Shown: positions 46,813 through 63,138, counted from the stretch's first letter. The stretch is 64,000 nt of DNA from Cacajao melanocephalus (GCA_963573385.1 CAUYLG010052148.1:16897-80896); one strand, 5' to 3'. Numbers and translations: made by a program. The notes: generated by a model not told the origin, from the letters alone.

Positions 46813-47035
46813 TCAATTAGCCAGTGCATGATAAAAGGCTTTTTGTAGGCTGCTTCTGCAAATATGAACACACCATCTTCTACAATGTCTTTGCTCTGTT
46901 CTGCATTAAAGCTGATTTTTCTCTAAGTTCGTAACTGTAGTTCTAGAGTTATTAAAACAACTGTGCTCACCTGGTACACTTTCTATGTACAGAATGTCAA
47001 CTGTTGCATGGAATTATTACTTAGAAAAAAAATCT

Positions 47036-47410
47036 TAATCTTTTGCCCCGGCTAGCGTGCAGTGGTGTGGTCTCAGCTCACTGCAACCTCCATCTCTCAG
47101 GTTCAAGCAATTCTCCTGCCTCAGATCCCTGAGTAGCTGGGATTACAGGTATGTGCCACCATGCCCAGCTAATTTTTTGTATTTTTAGTAGAGATGGGGT
47201 TTCACCATGTTGGCCAGGCTGGTCTTGAACTCCTGACCTTGTGATCCACCCGCCTCGATCTCCCAAAGCACTGGGATTACAGGTGGGAGCCACTGCACGA
47301 AGTAGCACAATATCTTGAATGCGGGAGGTGGAGGTGCAGTGAGCCAAGACTGTGCCACTGCACTCCAGCCTGGGTGACACAGAGACTCAGTCTCGAAAAA
47401 AAAAAAAAAA
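47036..47410. repeat. Minus Alu abutting a plus Alu 3' fragment
   Basis: 47036-47300 minus; 47300-47410 plus, from TTGAATGCGGGAGGTGGAG to A-run. Inverted pair with almost no spacer. Confidence 0.85.
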
Positions 47411-47439
47411 GACATTTATAAATGTTACATGGCTTATAA

Positions 47440-47760
47440 ATTGCCGGTTTAACCCTTTTTTTTGGTAGTAAGATATATATAACATAAAATTTAACATCTT
47501 AACCATTTGTTTTGTTGTTGTTGTTGTGGTTGTTTTGCGATAGAGTCTTGCTCTGTCACCCAGCCCACATTTTTAGTAGAGACAGGGTGTCACCATATTG
47601 GCCAGGCTGGTCTTGAACTCCTGACCTCAAGTGATCCACCCACCTCAGTCTCCCAAAGTGCTGCTATTACAGCCATGAGCCACTGCTCCTGGCCCTCATC
47701 TTAACCTTTTTAAAGTTCAGTGGTGTTAAGTAAATTCACACGGGAAGCACACCATAGCTA
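47440..47760 (-). mobile_element. L1M fragment split by an internally deleted Alu
   Basis: ATAACATAAAATTTAACATC before and AAAGTTCAGTGGTGTTAAG after the Alu match the antisense of an L1M 3' region; CATCTTAACC is duplicated at the Alu borders. Confidence 0.6.
47505..47693 (-). repeat. Alu with large internal deletion
   Basis: CACCCAGCC joins directly to CACATTTTTAGTAGAGAC. Confidence 0.82.
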
Positions 47761-47839
47761 GAATGATCCAGCTGAGGAAACTGACCACCTCAACCTTCCA
47801 AGTAGCTGGGACCAGAGGTGCACACCATCATTCCCAGCT

Positions 47840-49120
47840 ACTATTTCAGAGCAATCTTACACAAACAATCCACAGATATGAAGAAAATCAGAAGTGGAGG
47901 GCAGTCCCAAATGAAGTTTATAAGATTATCATTAAAATATGCAACCAAGTCAGATTTTAAATCTTTGGGAAAATGGAAAACTCAAAAGTTGTGAGCATAT
48001 AAATATAAACTATAGCAGATTAGAATGTACTGATTGTGTTAACTGTTTCTAATAACTGTTTCATAATGAGTTCAAAAAATACCCTTAAATACAAAGAGTT
48101 GCATTTTTCAGTGTCCATTTCTATGGGAATATTACTTACGTACACTCCGCCCAGAGTCTGTGAGACGTTATTTTCCATCGGAATGCTGGAATGCTTTCAC
48201 AAAAGAACTCTATTTTAAAAACCAACTTATTTTAAAACAAGGTTCATTTGGAATAGCACAGTTTATTACGGCTTAAAAGTCTGGCAATGAATAATTTTAT
48301 CATTTGAAACTGGAACACTGTCCCAACACTGAAACAGATATACTTGGCAGAAGCAGTCTTACTAAGACCACTGGTCTGAGAGAGGTCAGGACTCCACATG
48401 GAGGTTCCCAAAACAAGATGAAGATAAGGATTTGAGCTTTTACGAAGCTGGCAGTTAAATCTGTAGAAACAAATACTGGTGAGTTCTGTGGAGGGGGAGG
48501 GGGAGGCAATTTCTGAGATGTTACATACAAACATGATAATCTAGAGTGAAACAAGAAAATGGGAGAATTGCTGATTCTCATTCTCTTTCTGCCAGTAAAG
48601 CTTTAAATAGAGAATTTGCCCATAGATTGATCTGGTATATTACAGCTCAAGGAACAATCAACAGACATAAGAAAAGACTCATTAACAACTTTAATTTGGA
48701 AGGAAAGCTTAAAACATATATTATACCTTATAACATATTATACACTTCAACTATACATCTATTCCAGCTCTCCATTTGTCTGACATTGGAAAAATTACCT
48801 CTCAATATCAAATCTACTATCCTTGAAGTGGAGATAATAATGGTACCCAACTTTGATTACTGTCACAAATGCCTGAAAATCACTTAGTGCCATGTGTAGC
48901 ATTTTATAAACATCTAATAATTGTTAGCTATTATTATTAATAAATGCCCCATATGTGTGTTAACTCAAAGATGATACAAACTGGGGATACAAAGAAGAAT
49001 AAAGGAAAGACGGGTAAGATTTTCGTGGTCCAGTGGAGATCTATCTAAGAGGGAATGAGTCACCTGAAGGTCAAAATAAGATTTGTTTAAGTATCTCACT
49101 ACAGAGCAAATTTTTTTATT
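47840..49120. other. Intergenic unique stretch
   Basis: Largely repeat-free, AT-rich, and contains the candidate exon 48140-48185. Confidence 0.5.
48140..48185 (-). other. Candidate 46-nt internal exon, possibly of the TMEM238-like gene
   Basis: On the minus strand, AG-flanked sequence runs open as IPMENNVSQTLGGVY to a strong donor GTAAGT. Its first base completes the split Thr codon left by the donor at 57539. The phase match and strong donor are suggestive, but the acceptor is modest and no other exon was found. Confidence 0.3.
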
Positions 49121-49125
49121 ATTAC

Positions 49126-49325
49126 AGATCAGGGTTTCTCTATTTTCTTTTGGAAATGTCTCTAAGTCACATAGATCAGGGTTTCTGGGGGCCAGATAAT
49201 CCTGTGTTGTGAGGAGCTGTCCTATTCATTGTAGGATGTTTAGCAGTATCTCTGGCCTCTACCCACTGGATGCCAGAAGCATCCCTCACCACCCTGCATT
49301 TTTGTACTGCTGTGGACTACCAATG
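49126..49325 (+). mobile_element. MER20 (hAT-Charlie) with duplicated 5' end
   Basis: GGATGTTTAGCAGTATCTCTG identifies it; its start AGATCAGGGTTTCT occurs twice (49126-49139 and 49173-49186). The right end is lost. Confidence 0.75.
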
Positions 49326-49538
49326 TCAGCCTCAAAGACCAAGCTGGGATATGAGTTTCTACTCCTGATCTTTATAACAATCCCAGCACCTGCCTCTTCT
49401 CTGGCCATCAGTTTGCCCAGGACCTGGGCATTACCACCTTCACACTGGGAACTCCACCGCTGGCAAATGTCAGGCACTAAAAAGGTAGACTCTCAATTTG
49501 GAAGTTGGTAACTTAGCAAAACAAACTGCGAAGGCTGA

Positions 49539-49819
<281 letters not shown>

Positions 49820-49979
49820 CAAAGGTTGGATATTCTGGGAGAAGAATACTGGGCCAAGATCTGGGTGTCACTGGGGCAGAATGAAATAGACTAAGTTAGC
49901 TGCAGGTCTGCTGGCTAGGCCTCTCTCCCTCTGACCAGTTGTTCTTGATCAGGTGAATGACTTCAGCTGCTGAAACTGA

Positions 49980-50348
<369 letters not shown>

Positions 50349-50367
50349 GACTCTCTCTCTCTCTCTT

Positions 50368-50462
50368 ATTTTTTTTTTTTAACACATGGAGTCTTGGTAT
50401 ATTTCCCAGGCTGGACTTGAACTCCTGGCCTCAAGTAATCCTCCTGACTTGGCCTTCTAAGA
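50368..50462 (-). repeat. Alu fragment behind the (CT)n run
   Basis: ATGGAGTCTTGGTATATTTCC to CTTGGCCTTCTAAG. Confidence 0.7.
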
Positions 50463-50500
50463 GTTTTCTCCCATGTAACATAAGTAACCACATATTATCA

Positions 50501-50755
<255 letters not shown>

Positions 50756-50775
50756 AAAAATATCTGTAAACCCTT

Positions 50776-52073
50776 GTTTTGTTTTATTTATTTATTTATT
50801 AATTATTTTTTGTAGGGTCCACACCCACTAGGGTCGTAGGGTGTCCCCTATCACTGTGCTGAAGCTCTGGATCCGAGAAATAAAGAGATAAGGCACAGAA
50901 AAACAAAGAAAGCGCAGCTGGACTTGGGGGGGCCAATGCCACTTAAGTGGAGACAGGCAAGGCCCCAAATGTCCAGGAGTGTCTGTATTTATTGGGTATA
51001 GGTTAGGGGGCAGGGTAGTGAGTGGGGTCATCTTAAGAATTGTGACAGGGTCAAGACAATCAGAGGTATGATAAGCAAAGAGTCCACCCCCATTAGGTCA
51101 CCAAGGCAAGAAGGAGGGCGGTGTGCAGCAAGGGGTCCACCCCCATTAGGTCACCAAGGCAAAGTGGGCTGTGCACAGTGAAGAGGGTGCAGTGTGCAAC
51201 ATCTCTTATCTAGGGGCAGGCTACTTCTAAGGAATTCTACAGGAGGCTGCTTTGAGTCAGCACAGTAGCTAAAGAGCTGACACGGTATACAGCTACCTGC
51301 TAGCAGCTTCCAATGATTTCTATAGGAGGACGCTTTGACTCAGTACATAGCAACAGAGCTGACAGGGTTCACAGCCACCAAGGCACGATTATACTGGAGG
51401 TTAAGACCTTGGACAGTCAAGGGATTGCCTGCCAGAGGTCAGCTTTCCACAACAACTGGACGCAAGATACTGCGACTTCCTTACACGAGGAGCGATTCTC
51501 GCTCCAAGCCTGCCATACAGTAGGTATCTTTACCATACTGAACGCTGCTGCCTGCGCCAGCCTGCCATGCAGTGCATGCCCTTTCAAGCAGGGGCACTAC
51601 CGCCTGTATGGCTGTTTTTCCCTAGTACATGCTCTGTACCCTGTCTGCTCTTGACATTCCTCTGACTACAAACTAAGATCTGATTATATATACAAAGAAT
51701 ATATAGAAAGAAATACATGAGCAGTAAATTATTCTTCAGGCACTAATTGTGCGGAGGGTCTGCCTAACTCTCCTTCCTTGGTGCCCAGAAGGGGTGTTAC
51801 CCACAATTTTTTGAGATGGAGTCTCCCTCTGTCACCCAGGCTAGAGTACAGTGGCATGATCTGGGGTTACTGCAACCTCTGCCTCCCGGTTTCAAGCGAT
51901 TCTCCTGCCTCAGCCTCCTGAGTAGCCAGGGTTACAGGCATGTGCCACCACGCCCAGCTAATTTTTGTATTTTTAGTAGAGACAGGGTTTTGCCATGTTG
52001 TCCAGGCTGGTCCCAAATTCCTGGCCTCAATCCCAAAGTGCTGGGATTACAGGCGTGAGCCACTGGACCTAGC
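50776..52073 (-). repeat. Alu split by the ERVK-type LTR
   Basis: Tail remnant 50776-50810 and body 51806-52073 (TTTTTTGAGATGGAGTCTCC to GAGCCACTGGACCTAGC). Confidence 0.88.
50811..51805 (-). mobile_element. ERVK-type (class II) solo LTR, ~995 bp
   Basis: Starts TGTGGGTAAC and ends GGACCCTACA on the minus strand (TG...CA termini), with an AATAAA at 50993-50988 about 180 nt before its end. It is flanked by a 6-bp duplication ATTTTT (50805-50810 and 51806-51811), the size made by ERVK integrases. No gag, pol or env is seen, so internal recombination left one LTR. Length suggests an LTR13-like family, unconfirmed. It sits inside the A-tail of a minus-strand Alu and has internal direct repeats (51075-51110 and 51128-51163). 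Confidence 0.8.
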
Positions 52074-52633
52074 TGACCCTTGTTTTAGATAAGTACTTAT
52101 CTAAATCACCAATCACCCAGGAACGTGTCCTGGCATTTGATGTTTATTCCACATGATACCATCTATGTAGCAAAAAATGTTAAGTATAAGTAAGTAAATA
52201 AACACTTGAAAGATTTTTCCAACATAAATACCCATGGAGCCTACACTTGGGTTAGAAACTGTTGCTAATGTCTAAGAGGACAATTTTCAGTTTAAAACTA
52301 AATGAGACCTTAGCAATGAATCACTAATAATTGGCCTACTGCCATTACTTTATAGGAGTGGCCATGGGTAGAATTGGGAACTATGAATTACAACTCTACC
52401 TTGCTTAAAAGGGCTTCACAGGTATCCCAATGCTTGCAAGGATTAATGGGTTTTTATTCCCTGGAAAGACTCACTATCCAGGCCTATCTTACCCTGCTTA
52501 CTTCACCTTCGGACACTCCATATTTCTCTCTCTAGCCCTCTGAGTGTGAAGCACCCTTAACTACTGATAGCATCAGGCTACCCTTTCCCAAATGTGTCCC
52601 CAACAAGCTATGGACTATTACACTGGACCTTTG

Positions 52634-52942
<309 letters not shown>

Positions 52943-53065
52943 TGATGCTTTTCCCTTTGCACAGAATGTTCTTCCCATCTTCTTTTCTCGATGTAACACC
53001 TACTTTTGGGTCCAACTCAACATCCTTCACCCAGACTATGCCTATACCCCAAACACTTTGAGTAG

Positions 53066-53426
<361 letters not shown>

Positions 53427-53439
53427 TTTTTGTTTTTCT

Positions 53440-53731
53440 TTTTTTTTTTAAGACAGAGTCTCACTGTATTGCCCAGGCTGGAGTGCATCCCATGATCTCA
53501 GCTTACTGCAAACTCTGCCTCCCAGACTCAAGTGATCCTCCCACCTCAGCCTCCTGAGTAGCTGTGTCCACAGGTGCGCACAGCACACCCTGGCTTATTC
53601 GTGCATATTTTGTAGAGACAGGGTTTCACCATATTGCCCAGGCCAGTCTCAAATTCCTGGGCTCAAGCGATCCACCCACCTTGGCCTCTCAAAGTGTTGG
53701 GATTACAGGTATGAGCCACTGTGCCCAGTCT
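53440..53731 (-). repeat. Alu
   Basis: T9AAGACAGAGTCTCACTG to GAGCCACTGTGCCCAGTC. Confidence 0.9.
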
Positions 53732-53854
53732 GTATCTGTCTCTATTAATAGATGGTGAGTGCTTGGAAGGCACAGACACTGTATTTAGGTATGAATCCCC
53801 AGTACCTAATGTAATGCCTAGCACTTCCTAGAAATTCAGTAACTGACTTGTCAA

Positions 53855-54450
53855 TTAATTAAGCATTTGAAGGGTACCGTGTGGCTTTTCCTGTCAAAAA
53901 GATAATTCTTCCACTGGACTGCTAAGGAGGCTACCCCTTCTCTTTCATTGCCTCAAATTCTTTCCTCTTTAACATTATTCCTTTGATTTAGAGAACAAAG
54001 ACTGCAAAACTTTCTGCTGGCAAGGTCTGCTTCCTTTCATCTTTATTTCTGTTTACCTTATTCCTGGCACTTAGCTCAAGTCTTCAATAATTGCTTAGAG
54101 AATTATTTCAATCATATAAACTACTTGAGAGAATAAAATGAAGAGGAAAAACTATGACTTCTTGCAGTTCCACTAAGGTCATTTCCTTCTGCAATTGTGA
54201 TTTTTTTTTGGTGTTTTGCTCTTTTCTGTCCTTTTAAAAAATAGAAATAACTATAAATCATTGAATATATCTTATGTCAAATCCAAGTGTTCAAATTGTA
54301 CAAAACTAAAGTAGCCAAAATGCTTTGCCCCTACAGATCATCGATAGAATACATGCATGGATACATCTAGACAGAGAATGTATACACGTTCTCTTAAAGG
54401 AGATTTGGAGAACATTATTTTTTGTTTTTGCTTTAAATAAAGATAGGGTC
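53855..54450. other. Intergenic, L2-like trace only
   Basis: CCTTATTCCTGGCACTTAGC near 54055 looks like an L2 tail; nothing else seen. Confidence 0.4.
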
Positions 54451-54452
54451 TC

Positions 54453-54887
<435 letters not shown>

Positions 54888-55241
54888 TCATTCCCTACAG
54901 TGGGTAATTTTTGAAACAGAAATGGTGAAAGACCAGGAAATTAATACTCAGCAATGTACACTATTATGACACATTTAACCCACAGTAAAGCAGGGTCACC
55001 AATTCTGCCCTTCACATGACCTTTTCTACCTTTCTTACTGACAAGAGGTTGAGGAATTAAGTGGAACTCGTTTTCAAGAGATTTACCTATAAATTAATTA
55101 AGCAGGTTGGCACAAGGGGTCTTGCCATTTAGTAGAAAGCTCCTGTGATAATATAAATAACCAAATGTTTCACAAACCTCAGAATCATCAAAGTGTTACT
55201 TGTACAATTTTTACCTGTATATTGACTCATGTAAAATATAA

Positions 55242-56196
<955 letters not shown>

Positions 56197-56455
56197 CAAC
56201 AAATGTATTTTACAAAGCAGCCGTCACCATTGTAAAAAGAAAACCAGGATCACTTGGCACAAGTATAAGTTATCCATTAAAATAAGTTTGTAGATACAGA
56301 TGTTATCACATTCTAGCTGGGTGCAGTTGTTTTGCCTACTGTAACATTAGGGAAGTGTTTTTTTTTTTTTAATCTTAAGATCTGCTGGTTTTATAGGGAA
56401 GTGTTAAAGATCACTAAGCCTGGAATAGGACATCAAAAAGATTTTTAAAAAATCG

Positions 56456-57057
<602 letters not shown>

Positions 57058-57059
57058 TC

Positions 57060-57538
57060 ACTAACTCCAAACAAAAGACATTCTTCCTGATGAGATAAAA
57101 AGCATTAAAAAAGACTTGAAAAGCCAATAACTTTCCCTCCCTAGGACTCAATGGCATTTAAAGCTGGGTCCCTCTACTATCTGAAATCATCGCTTCAGAA
57201 ACCCCACAGAACCCAAACCCCCCATTCACTCCCAGATCTTATATTAATAGCTCCCGAAAGAATATAATCACCACTCTCTCTCTCTCTCAAGCCTAAATAA
57301 AAAAGAACAGATTTCATTATCTGGTAGAGTAGACAAAACCTTAATAACACTCATCCATGCAGAGTACTAGGTTTAAAAACCTACCAGTGTCCAAAACGGC
57401 TAATCCCCAAAAGACAGGGCCACTTTGCTTCCATTAACTTTATATTTTTGGACAAGAGGGGTTGAAGAAGCCACCAGAACACAAATGGGGAAACCATTAA
57501 GGACAAATATAAGTGACTATTCTTCCAAAGGGACTTAC
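57060..57538. other. Presumed intron of the TMEM238-like gene
   Basis: Follows the GTAAGT donor; no repeat or exon recognised. Confidence 0.4.
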
Positions 57539-57862
57539 GTGGCAAAGGCTTGAGCAGCCACTCCAATGGCTGGGGTCTGGTCCCTGCTAGAGAGGGTGAC
57601 TTTTCTTCACTGCCACGGAGGCTGGAACATTGACAGCAGAGACGGACTGCTGGGTCTCAGTGGCTGAAGCTGAAGCTGAAGCCTCAGAGGCAGATGATGC
57701 GGTGGCCAGGGTAGATGGTTCCTGACATGGTTTCTGGCTGGGTAGTAATGGTGGAGCCTCAACAGCTTGAGCAACTGGCATCTCAGGAACCTTCAGGACA
57801 CTTGAAGACTGATTTAAGGAACTCTCTTGCACTACAGACGTGCTGGGGATGGCCTGCTGCAT
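57539..57862 (-). pseudogene. Continuation of the TMEM238-like frame beyond the TAA, with one-base shift before a splice donor
   Basis: Directly after the TAA, in the same frame, an ATG opens 91 more codons (MQQAIPSTSVVQESSLNQSS...) of the same Ser/Pro/Gln-rich composition, ending at a stop near 57587. If one A of the AAAA run at 57601-57604 is ignored, the next frame stays open as VTLSSRDQTPAIGVAAQAFA up to a strong donor GTAAGT after 57539. The simplest reading is an exon that was once open to the donor, later hit by a stop and a +1 insertion. An unusual 3' UTR is the alternative. Confidence 0.5.
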
Positions 57863-58903
57863 TTAAAGTAGGGCGTGCAGGTCCTCAACAGCCTGAGAGG
57901 CCTGTGGATGCGCAGTAGGAAAGGACTGGGCAGATAGAGACTGCCCCACATGGGCCTGGGTGGCCAGTGACTGGGTTACAGAAACCAAAGTAGGTGGTGG
58001 AGGTTGAGTTTGAGAGGCCCTAGGAAGATTCTGGAGCGGATCCTGTGAGGGCACAAGCACCAGGGGCTGGCTCAGGGAGACCGCAGGGACCTGGAGGTGG
58101 CTCTGAGAGGCCATGGGGACGTCAGGTTGGCTGTTAGAGGCCAAAGAAACCACACCCTGGCTCTCATAAGTAAAAATGGCTACAGGGTGTGTAGCAGAGA
58201 TGGAGGGGGCTACAATCAGGCTCTTAGAGGGCTGGAGGACGGAAGGCACAGAAGGCACAGGCTGGTGAAGAGGCAACACAGGCCGCTCCGGATGGGTGGG
58301 GGGCAGTTGATCGATGGACGGCGGCTGGGCATCTGAGCCTGGGGAGCCAACGGTCTCTGAATTTTTGTCACCTTCAGGCTCGGGACCCCGATCTTCTTTG
58401 CCAAAGTCTTGAGAGGCATCGCTCCCCTTGACCCCTTGCTCTCCATCTTTGTCCCTGCTCTTTTTTCCCAGCTGTTCTTCTACGTGGACGGAGACAGGCA
58501 TGGTCAGGGACGCCTCTTTTTCAAGGGTCCTCTGACGGCGCCGCCGCTGCATCAGCCAGTTGGCGGAGATGTTCCCGATGCTCACAGACAGGCGGTGGCT
58601 GGCGCTCTGGTGCAGAGCCTCCACCACGGAGGCGGAGGGCATGCAGGAGTCCTTCAAAGTCTCTTCCGAGAGCAGCTCGATGTTGCCGGTGTACCAGGAG
58701 GCCCACCAGAGGAGGCTGAGGAAGATGATGATGGAGCCCAGGTAGACCAGCATGTCGTAGAAGGCCAGGTCCAAGAAGACGCCGGTGAGCAGCACCCCCA
58801 CGCCCACCGTGTCGAAGACGACGCCCAGCCAGAAGAAATGCCGGCAGCGGCCCAAGCTCCACTGCTTCCTGGCCGTATTGACCGCCCTTACTGGAAGTTT
58901 CAT
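57863..58903 (-). CDS. TMEM238-like two-transmembrane protein with Ser/Pro/Gln-rich tail; frame cut short by TAA
   Basis: From the chosen ATG at 58903-58901 ([20 protein letters not shown]...) the frame runs 346 codons to a TAA at 57865-57863. Residues ~16-21 (SLGRCR) and two hydrophobic segments (~22-44, ~48-72, the latter with [18 protein letters not shown]) match the layout of the small TMEM238 membrane family. After residue ~125 (RRRRQRT) comes a low-complexity tail with imperfect 'S-x-SQP' repeats. An upstream in-frame ATG at 59080 lies inside an NRF1 palindrome and adds a Pro/Arg-rich, unfamily-like 59 residues, so I prefer the internal start. I do not recognise an assigned human symbol. 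The open frame continues after the TAA (next entry), so this may be a truncated version of a longer protein. Confidence 0.62.
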   Translation of the reverse strand: MKLPVRAVNTARKQWSLGRCRHFFWLGVVFDTVGVGVLLTGVFLDLAFYDMLVYLGSIIIFLSLLWWASWYTGNIELLSEETLKDSCMPSASVVEALHQSASHRLSVSIGNISANWLMQRRRRQRTLEKEASLTMPVSVHVEEQLGKKSRDKDGEQGVKGSDASQDFGKEDRGPEPEGDKNSETVGSPGSDAQPPSIDQLPPTHPERPVLPLHQPVPSVPSVLQPSKSLIVAPSISATHPVAIFTYESQGVVSLASNSQPDVPMASQSHLQVPAVSLSQPLVLVPSQDPLQNLPRASQTQPPPPTLVSVTQSLATQAHVGQSLSAQSFPTAHPQASQAVEDLHALL

Positions 58904-59073
58904 GATGCTTCCATTCTCGCCGCCGCAAGGCCCAAAGAGCCCACGAGGCGGGCGGCGCCGCCACAGGCTGGCTGCGGCCGCTGGGTCCCCATGGCAACGC
59001 CTTCGGGACGCGTCGCTCAGGGGGCGGAACCAGAGGGCGGGAAAATTAGGCCACTTCTCGCCCGCCAGGTAGA

Positions 59074-59085
59074 TGCGCATGCGCA
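59074..59085. promoter_or_regulatory. NRF1 palindrome, TGCGCATGCGCA
   Basis: A perfect NRF1 consensus in the CpG island upstream of the TMEM238-like gene, ~170 nt before the preferred ATG. Confidence 0.75.
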
Positions 59086-59115
59086 GTACGACCCGTCGCC
59101 CGCACGGCCGCTTTC

Positions 59116-59127
59116 TGCGCCTGCGCA
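59116..59127. promoter_or_regulatory. Second NRF1-like site, TGCGCCTGCGCA
   Basis: One base from the palindrome, 42 bp away from the first site; paired NRF1 sites are typical of TATA-less housekeeping or testis-active promoters. Confidence 0.6.
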
Positions 59128-59454
59128 GCGATCTTTACGGTGCTTCTGCGGCCAGCCTGGGATTCTCAGGCTCTGGATCTTGATTGCAGGCCTGTTTGTC
59201 CTAGTGACGATTATTAGCATACTTCTGCTAGTTAATAGCCGACCTAGAGTTGAATTGCCTTCAGTTTCTTCCCTTTTGTTGTTTCACGGTTTTCTTTTTT
59301 TCTTTTGACTTGTTTATCCAGAACCTTAATACTTAACACTAAAAAGCGGGGGCTCCTTTTCCCGCTACTCGCCACTGTGAAAGATTGGAAAAATGTGTCA
59401 AAAATAGAAAAACTGTCTGGAACCGGAAAATTAAATAGCTTAAAATTGAGCTCA

Positions 59455-59785
<331 letters not shown>

Positions 59786-59829
59786 TTAACGACCCTCTGT
59801 TTCAATCAGAAAGTACAGTTATCTCCTTG

Positions 59830-60430
59830 GGCCTGCCATGGTGGCTCACGCCTGTAATGCCAGCACTTTGAGAGGCCAAGGCAGGTGGATCATTTGAGGT
59901 CAGGAGTTTGAGACTAGCCTGGCCAAAATAGTGACGCCCCATCTCTACTAAAAATACAAAAAAATTAGCCAGGCATGGCTGGGCACAGTGGCTCACACAT
60001 GTAATTCCAGCACTTTTGGGAGGCCGAGGCGGCCGGATCACTCGAGGTCAGGGGTTCAAGACCAGCCTGGCCAACATGGTGAAACCTGTTCTCTACAAAA
60101 ATACAAAAATTAGCTGGGCATGATGGCGGGTGCCTGTAATCCCAGCTACTCAGAAGGCTCAGGTGGAAGAATTGCTTGAACTCGGCAGTCGGAGATTGCA
60201 GTGAGCCGAGATTGCACCAGTACACTCCGGCCTGGGCGACAAAGTGCGACTCCATTTCAAAAACAAAAACAATTAGCCAGGCATGGTGGTGCATGCCTAT
60301 ACTCCCAGCTACTCCAGAGACTGTGGCAGGAGAATCGCTGGAACCCAGGAGGTGAAAGTTTCAGTGAGAGGAGACTGTGACACTGCACTCCAGACTGGGT
60401 GACAGAGCAAGACTCCATCTCAAAAAATAA
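59830..60430 (+). repeat. Alu split by a second Alu in the same orientation
   Basis: Outer pieces 59830-59979 and 60276-60430; inner Alu 59980-60275. ATTAGCCAGGCATGG flanks both sides. Confidence 0.85.
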
Positions 60431-60514
60431 ATAAACTATAATTATCTCTTCATTTGGTTTCCTCTGATACTAGTTTGATACAAGAGCCACTTCTAAATGA
60501 ACACTATTTCTTAG

Positions 60515-61018
<504 letters not shown>

Positions 61019-61292
61019 TGCAGTGCTTTAGGGCTGTCAGGTTAAATTCAGACTACTCAGATAAACACTGAATAATTTTTTAGTATAATTGGAACCCAAA
61101 TACTGTCTGAGATATGCTTATACTTTAAAAATTCAGAGTTTATCTGAAATTTAAATTTAAGTGGGCACACTATATTTTTATTTGCTAAATATGGTAGTGC
61201 TATTTAAATCTTTTTCATGTAGTTTTTAATTTTGGACTTACAAGAATATAAGATGAATGCATCCTTTTTTAGGTTAACTGCTTTTTGCTTTT

Positions 61293-61594
61293 TTGTTGAG
61301 ATGGAGTCTCGCTATGTCGCCCAGGCTGGAATGTACAGTGGCATAATCTCAGGTCACTACAACCTCCACCTCCCGAGTTCAAGCGATTCTCCTGCCTCAG
61401 CCTCTGGAGGATTACAGGCATAGCTGGGATTGCAGGCATGCACCACCATGCCTGGCTAATTTTTTTGTATTTTCAGTAAAGACAGGGTTTCACCATGTTA
61501 GTCAGGCTAGTCTCTAACTCCTGACCTCTAATGATCCGTCCATCTCAGCCTCCCAAAGTACTAGGATTACAGGTGTGAGCCACCATGCCTGGCC
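61293..61594 (-). repeat. Alu with a small internal duplication
   Basis: GAGATGGAGTCTCGCTATG to CACCATGCCTGGCC; ATTACAGGCATAGCTGGGATT is a local rearrangement. Confidence 0.9.
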
Positions 61595-61693
61595 TGTATT
61601 TTTCTTTATACGAGTAATTTCATAAAGAAAATCTGAAAAAGATGACAAAGTTGATTAAAAAAAAGGAACACTATTCACTGAAAAAGCAGTATG

Positions 61694-62041
<348 letters not shown>

Positions 62042-62044
62042 AGG

Positions 62045-62380
62045 ACATACTTTTGTTTCTTGAAATACCCACTCTTGGAACAGTCTTTCCTAACCCACTT
62101 GCTAGGCCAACAGAGCATAGGAGGAGCCAGAGTGTTTATATTTGACCCCAACACCTCTGAAGGTCCTTCAGTGGAACCTGAATAAAGGTGTAAACAAAAA
62201 TCATGGGCGTCTCCTTTTTTCTACTGGTTATAGGGTCATCGCAGGATCCTGAGAAGGAAGAATGTCTTCTACATGTGACTCAGGTTGTCTTGATTAAATA
62301 AGAGTAAAACATCTAAACTCTTTTTGTTTTCTGCTACTACAACAGAATACGCACACTGGGTGATTTACAAAGAATAGAAG
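62045..62380. other. Intergenic unique stretch
   Basis: No gene; its end (62330-62383) resembles the 5' part of the repeat at 43960. Confidence 0.4.
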
Positions 62381-62384
62381 TTTA

Positions 62385-62819
<435 letters not shown>

Positions 62820-62835
62820 TTTACTTTATTATGTA

Positions 62836-63138
62836 TGTATTTATTTATTTTTGAGACAGAGTCTTGCTCTGTTGTTCAGGATGGAGTGCAGTGGCATGAT
62901 CTCGGGTCAGTGCAACTTTCGACTTCCCAGTTCAAGCGATTCGACTGTCTCAGCCTCCTGAGTAGCTGAGATTACAGTTACAGGTGAGCGCCACCATCCC
63001 CAGCTAAGTTATGTATTTTAGTAGAGATACGGTTTCACCAAGTTGGTCAGGCTGGTCTCAAACTCCTGACCTCATGATCCACTTGCCTCGACCTCCCAAA
63101 GTGTTGGGATTACAGGTGTGAGCCACTGCATCCAGCCC
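62836..63138 (-). repeat. Alu before the tubulin pseudogene
   Basis: (TTTA)n tail, GAGACAGAGTCTTGCTCTG to CACTGCATCCAGCC. Confidence 0.9.

Larger units (their letters stand above)
58480..59150. promoter_or_regulatory. CpG island over the promoter and first exon of the TMEM238-like gene
   Basis: High G+C with abundant CpG across the first ~130 codons and the upstream region; contrasts sharply with the Alu/AT-rich flanks. Confidence 0.65.

Noticed and set aside
51313..51654. 113-codon ORF
   Set aside because: Lies within the ERVK-type LTR, antisense to it; no retroviral gene similarity.
58409..59308. 299-codon plus-strand ORF
   Set aside because: It is the shadow of the GC-rich TMEM238-like exon on the other strand; its Gly/His/Gln-rich text has no domain and no promoter of its own.
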